DNA from: Candidatus Omnitrophota bacterium
GTDB taxonomy: Bacteria; Omnitrophota; Omnitrophia; Omnitrophales; JACROU01
Direction of reading: 5' to 3'
Length of the DNA: 64,000 bases
Assembly: GCA_029261035.1 (NCBI GenBank)
Contig: JAJDCD010000025.1
Location: 1 to 64,000, forward strand
The notes beneath the pieces were generated by a model. That model was not told where the DNA came from and searched no databases. It was given only the letters and a program-made list of their open reading frames with translations. Below are positions 15,301-21,300 of this stretch, piece after piece. Each line of letters starts with the position of its first letter. Positions within the stretch are counted from its first letter, which is position 1. Both the position numbers and the translations under genes were made by a program.

Positions 15301-18300
15301 CTCCAATTCCACCTCCCCCACCATTATCTGCAGTAATCCGAATCAATCCACTCGTACTAACCGTTCCTGAATTTATAATTACATTATCTCCAGCAAAAAG
15401 TTCAATCGTACCCCCCCCCGTACTTGCAACATTTGCTGCAATTGTTAAATGATCATCTCCGCCACCGTCCCCTGTAGCTGTCAAATTAATAGCTCCGGCT
15501 ACTGAAATTGCAGAATTTACCGTTAATGGCGAAGAAGCTGCAATGGCAATATCCCCAGATGTATTTACAGTAATACCCGTCTCAAAAGCAACAGTTGAAA
15601 GGGTTAAAGCCCCCGTATTAGAAACAAAAACTCCTACAGTATCTGTTGTAGCTGAAAAATTTGAAACAGCTGTCAAAATAGGAGTTCCGGATAAACCAAT
15701 CCCATCATCCACATCTATTTCTAAACTTTCAACAGTAATAGTAAAAGCTCCACTACGAACAATATCTGCACTTCCACCTATTCTTAATGCGGATGCATTG
15801 GCAGGGTTAATATTATCGCTAATCGTAATTGTTCCTGAGTTAGCAGAATCAATTTGAATTCGAGTTGCTACTGTTATCGTATCTAGTTCCGCATCCGTCA
15901 AACCTAGCACGCCTAAAGCATCTGCCCCTCCCAAATTAACTTGAAGGCTTCCTGTAGGCGAAAGTAAACTAGCAATTCCTGCCGTAGACGTAGTTGTTCC
16001 AATTAAACTCATTCTATCTGCATTGTAGGTTATATTTGTAGCTGCTCTCAAATTTCCAGCAATGGTTAAAGTTCTATTGCTCAAAAAGGCTTCAAGCTGT
16101 ACATTACCCGTAGTTGCTTCAACATCATTGGTTGCAGCCGTATCCAATACTTGCAAATCACCATTAGCAAACACACCTACATTAGCCGTAGCAAGAACAC
16201 CATTAACACCATCCACAGTTCCAATATTTAAATTAGCATTATTTCTAAATCTAAAAAATGCCCCTAATTTTGTAACAACACCCGCTAAAGTTCCCACTGT
16301 ATTATCAATGTTGTTATCTAAATCTGCAGTTCCTGCAGATCGAATCACAAGTGTAGAAGCACTAATAACACCATTCGTTTGAGTCACTACTCCATCTTCT
16401 TGCGCAGTTCCCCCATTGTTAGCTGTAATTCTTACTAACCCACCGGAAGTTGTTATCGATCCAGTCGTATTGATAATGACATCATCTCCCGCCAATAATG
16501 AAATAGTTCCTCCCGTGGTACTCGTGACAGATGCCGCACTAGAAATAGTTAAATGGTCATCATCCCCACCATCATTTACTGCTTCTAAAGTAATTGCGCC
16601 AGGTCCAGAAACCGTTTCTGTAACATTTAAAGGACTAGAAGCTACAATTTGAATGTCACCACCCGTTGTTGAAACTCCTGTAGTTGCTCCAATACCCCCT
16701 ATTGTTAATTGACCCGTGTTACTGATAAAGATTCCACTCGTGGCACTTCCGACTTCTAAATTACTTGCTGTCGTATTCAAAACTGTTCCTACAGTTCCAA
16801 CTCCACCACCCGCTGTCGTCAAAACAATGTTACTTGCTGTTAACGAAGTAGAAACACCCCCCGTAAGACTTCCTCCTGTGGAAGATAGAGTTAGAGTTCC
16901 AGCTCCTGCATTTATGGTTCCAGGAACAATAGAAAATGCAGTAATACTAATATTTCCAGAAGTCGTATTAACAATTCCTAAATTATTAAACGAACCCACC
17001 ATGGTGACCGTTTGATTATTAACATTAAAAGTTCCTGAAGAAATGGTTAAGTTTCCATTTAAATTGAGGGCTCCTGCAAGTTGCAACGTTGAAGTCCCTG
17101 CGTAAATCAAATTATTAAAGGTACTACCCCCCACTTCTAATGTTTGGGAAGAAGCCCCTGTTAATTGAAAAGTACCGCTACCAGGATTGAAGGTACCACT
17201 ATTATTTAAATTACCTTTTAATGCCAAAGTTCCTGAATTCGATGCCGTAAAGGATCCTCCTGCATTAATGTTTAAATCGCCATTGATGGTGATGTTTGGA
17301 TTAAAATTAGTTGCTGTTACATTCATTCCAGCACCTACAGTCAGGTTGCCGTTGACTGTTAATGTTTGACCTCCTGCTGTACCCAGACGAATTTCTTTTG
17401 TTCCTAAATCAACCTTGATGATCTTAGCAATATTACTATAGCTTCCAAAGTAAGCGACTCCATTAGCAACATCAATTTCTGCTGTTTGTAAAAATTGTTC
17501 CGAACTCTGCAAATTAATAGCTCCTACTCGAGTTAGATCAGAAAGTTGAACCTTAACAATATTAGCACCGCCGGAATTCATTCCGACATAACCAAATCCG
17601 GAAGCCACATCAATAACGAATGAATGAGGGTTATTTTCATCTCCACCAAAATTCAAAGTAAGTTCATCAACTTGTGTAAAAGTGGACAAATCAATTTTGG
17701 CTAATTTGCCAGGGCTAGATGACTGGGCTGCTGTATAAAGAAAACCATTCGTGGTGTCAATGGCTGAAGATCTAACTTGATTATGTCCTGAAGTTAAGGT
17801 GATTGCAGAATCCCGCGTAAACGTACTTAGATTAATTTTAACAACCACAGATGGATTTGCTTGTCCAAAAAAGTAAGCAAACCCATTAACCGTATCAATC
17901 TCTGCATTTCTAAATTGATTTTCACCCACATTTAATGTAATCGTACTATCAATCATAAATGTAGAAAGATTAACTTTAAGTATACTTCCAGGAGAAGCTT
18001 GCGTTCCGAAATAAGCAAATTGATTAGCCTCATCAATAATGGCAGACTGAATATTATGTGAGCCACCCGCAGATAATGCTCCTACTCGAGTAAAGGTAGC
18101 TAAGTTTACTTTAACTATTTGAGATGGATTTGGTGACTCAGTCGTAAAATAAGCAAACTGATTACCCACATCAATAATCGCTTCACTAATTTGATCTTCA
18201 CCTGCACCCAATGTTAACGTTCCAACTAAAGTAAAATCAGAAAGACGCACTTTAAGAACAACTCCAGGATCTGTATCTGTTCCAAAGTAAGCAAAGCCAT

Positions 18301-21300
18301 TCGTTAAATCTATAGTAGAAGCTTGGATATTTTTATTTCCAGCATTTAATGTTATTGCTGAAACTCGAGTCATCGTACTTAGGTTAAACTTTACTACGAT
18401 TCCTGGTTGTGTAGAAGTCCCTATATAACCTAAAGAATTTGCATTATCAAGAATTAATCCACGCCCACTATTTTCACCTGCATTAAGTAGCAATCCAGAA
18501 TCACGAGTAAACGTACTTAAGTTAATTTTAACTAGATTAGTGGGTGAGGTGAATGTAGATGCATAAGCAAAAGAATCTGTATTATCAATAACAAGACCAA
18601 AAATTATGTTTTCCCCTGCATTTAATGTTAACGCGGAGTCCCGAGTAAAAGTAGATAAGTTAACTTTAACTACGATTCCTGGCAGCGTTTGTGTTCCAGC
18701 ATAAAGAAAAGAATCACTGCTATCAATTGCCAACGTACGAGGAGAATTTTCACCTGTATTTAAGGTTAAAGCAGAAACTCGAGTAAAACTGGTTAAATTA
18801 ATTTTAACAATCTTCCCAGGACTGGTGAGAATAGAAAAATAAGCGAAACTTCCTGTACTATCTATAACACCAGCTTGAGGTTGGTTTTCACCTGATTGAA
18901 GCTGAATTGCTGAAACAAATTGAAAGGTATTTAAATCAATCTTAGCTATAGAACCAGGAAACGTTCCACTAACACCTAAATAAGCAACTTGATTGGCTAA
19001 ATCGACAACACTAGATGAAACAGCAAATAGGTTTAGCGGTGAACTTGGGAGTTCGAGACCATCCACTCGAGTAAAGGTATTTAAATCAACCTTAGCAAGC
19101 CACCCAGGTAAACCTCCTCCACCAAAATAAGCAAAACCATTGGGCACATCAATAAAAGCGGTACTCGCTCCCACTTCATCCAAGCCTAAAACGATAATAC
19201 CCACTCGAGTAAAAGTAGACAAATTAACTTTAATCACAACCGCTGGAGACGTTCCGGTTCCAAAATAAATAAATCCATTAACTGTATCAATAACAGATGA
19301 TGCGATCGTATCCTCTGGGATATTCCCATAAATTAAATCCGCTTTTTCAAAACCAGTTCCTTCTAATAGAAGATTATTGAAAGCACTTAAAGGACCTGCT
19401 GCCGTAATATCCACTGTACCTGAACCTGTAAATTGAACTGTGTTTGGTGTGTTTGTTGTAGTGTCTAAAGTTCCAGTCCCCGTCAAAGGAGAACCTGTCC
19501 CTGTAATATTAAGCACCCCATTAGACCCCATAACGAAAGATCCTGGATTATCAATATTCATTGTTTGGACAGTCGTTGTTCCTGAACCACCATTAACTGT
19601 TCCATTCGATTGGTTAAATGCACCGGATACCGTTAAGTCTCCAGAAAGGGTGAGTGTTCCTATATAAGCGGCTGTCATTGTTAATGAAAGAACACTAAAA
19701 TTACCATCCATAGTTGAGTTTGCTGTAGAAGTTCCATCAAATACGATATCATCTCCAGCTCCAGGAGTAGCTCCCCCAAGACCAGACCAATTTGCTGTAT
19801 TGGACCATAAATTATCTCCTCCTCCATTAGTCCAGGTTCCTGTTGGGTCCCAGTTGTAGCTACCATCCCTATTGGTGGACTCCGTCATGATAATTTTATC
19901 TGGGCTTAAATTATGAGAATCTTCTACCCAGGTGTAGGTAAGGTCTCTAATACCAGATGGATTTACATACCAGGTTCCCTCAGAGTCGTTGGATAGCAAT
20001 CGGACATGACTGCCGTAAGAACCCTGAGTCTTCCAAGTCCCTGAAATAGTCTGAACCTCGTCCGATTCAAAATAGATGTACTTGTTTGGTGCTGTAACAG
20101 TAAAGTTATAAAATTGGTTACTCTGATAAATCGTCGAACTTTGGCTCGAATCTACAAATTCGACGGTTGAGATGCCTGGCTCAAAATGACCCATATTATT
20201 CCAGTCTCCAGAAATCAGATAATGAGCATCTGATCCAGATAATGTGATTCCAGAATGAATCATCATGGACCCACCCACAGAAACAACAGAACCAGATTCT
20301 TGAGAATAAGTAATAGGATTAGAAAGAGTATTTAAAGACAAGTTACCAGAAGTCTCGATGTTACCTAATTGCATGGATTGGTTTGAGGTAAGATAGATGC
20401 CACCCGATCCAGAAGTGGCTGTCAAATAATTAGCTTGTAGTATTACAGGGTCAGAAGAAGTACCAATAGAAGAGTTAGAAGCGGGTGGCCCGCGGATGTC
20501 AATGCTTCCGGCTATTAAAAGTGAACTACCCATTTCAGCTCCTACGACAGACCCTTCAGAAAGGGTAAGAACAATATCTCCCGTTTGAGCATTTACCGTT
20601 CTAAGAAATATCTTTCCATTTCCAACAACCCCATTTCCAATACTAAGACGTATAGGCGCTCCTGAAGAGTTCAGATCCGCACCTGGCATTTGGACAATAT
20701 TACCTGTTCCTTCCATATCTGCATTGGCTTGGATGTCAATCACACCTGTGCCAAATGTAACCAATGGGGCTGCCAGAATAACATCCTCATTCGCAGACAA
20801 AAACATGGATCCATGGACTCCTATCGCTGAACTCTGAAGAATAACACTATTAGCCTCGTGAATATAAGACCCTTGAGATCCCACATTCAAACTTAGACTA
20901 TCGGCATTAATTCCTACGGGGGAGCCAGAATCACCCACTCCCGTACTCGCAACTAAACTTACATGAGCACCCTCGACTACAGTAGAAGCAAGACCATCAT
21001 CCACTAAAGCACCTGTTAACGATTCTATATATATGTCCCCTAAACTATGAATAGATCCTAAACTCGTATTGTCCTGCTCAACGATATAGACCCCACCCGA
21101 ACCCGATCTCGCATTCAACAAACTGGACTGTACTTGAATAGGATTCTCAAGAGTTCCTACAGATGTGGTTCCTGTAGCTCCTGCATTCAGAGTCACAACT
21201 TCGGCTGTAATAAGAGAAACTCCTGGGGCTACTTCCAAAATACTTCCCAACTGAGATTCCAGCGTTATATCTCCATGACTCACCGTCATAGAAGATACTC

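Noticed and set aside
17395-19310. Regular repeats resembling a CRISPR array or satellite
   Set aside because: The period of about 138 bases is codon-aligned, units are diverged, there are no unique spacers and the frame encodes propeller blades.
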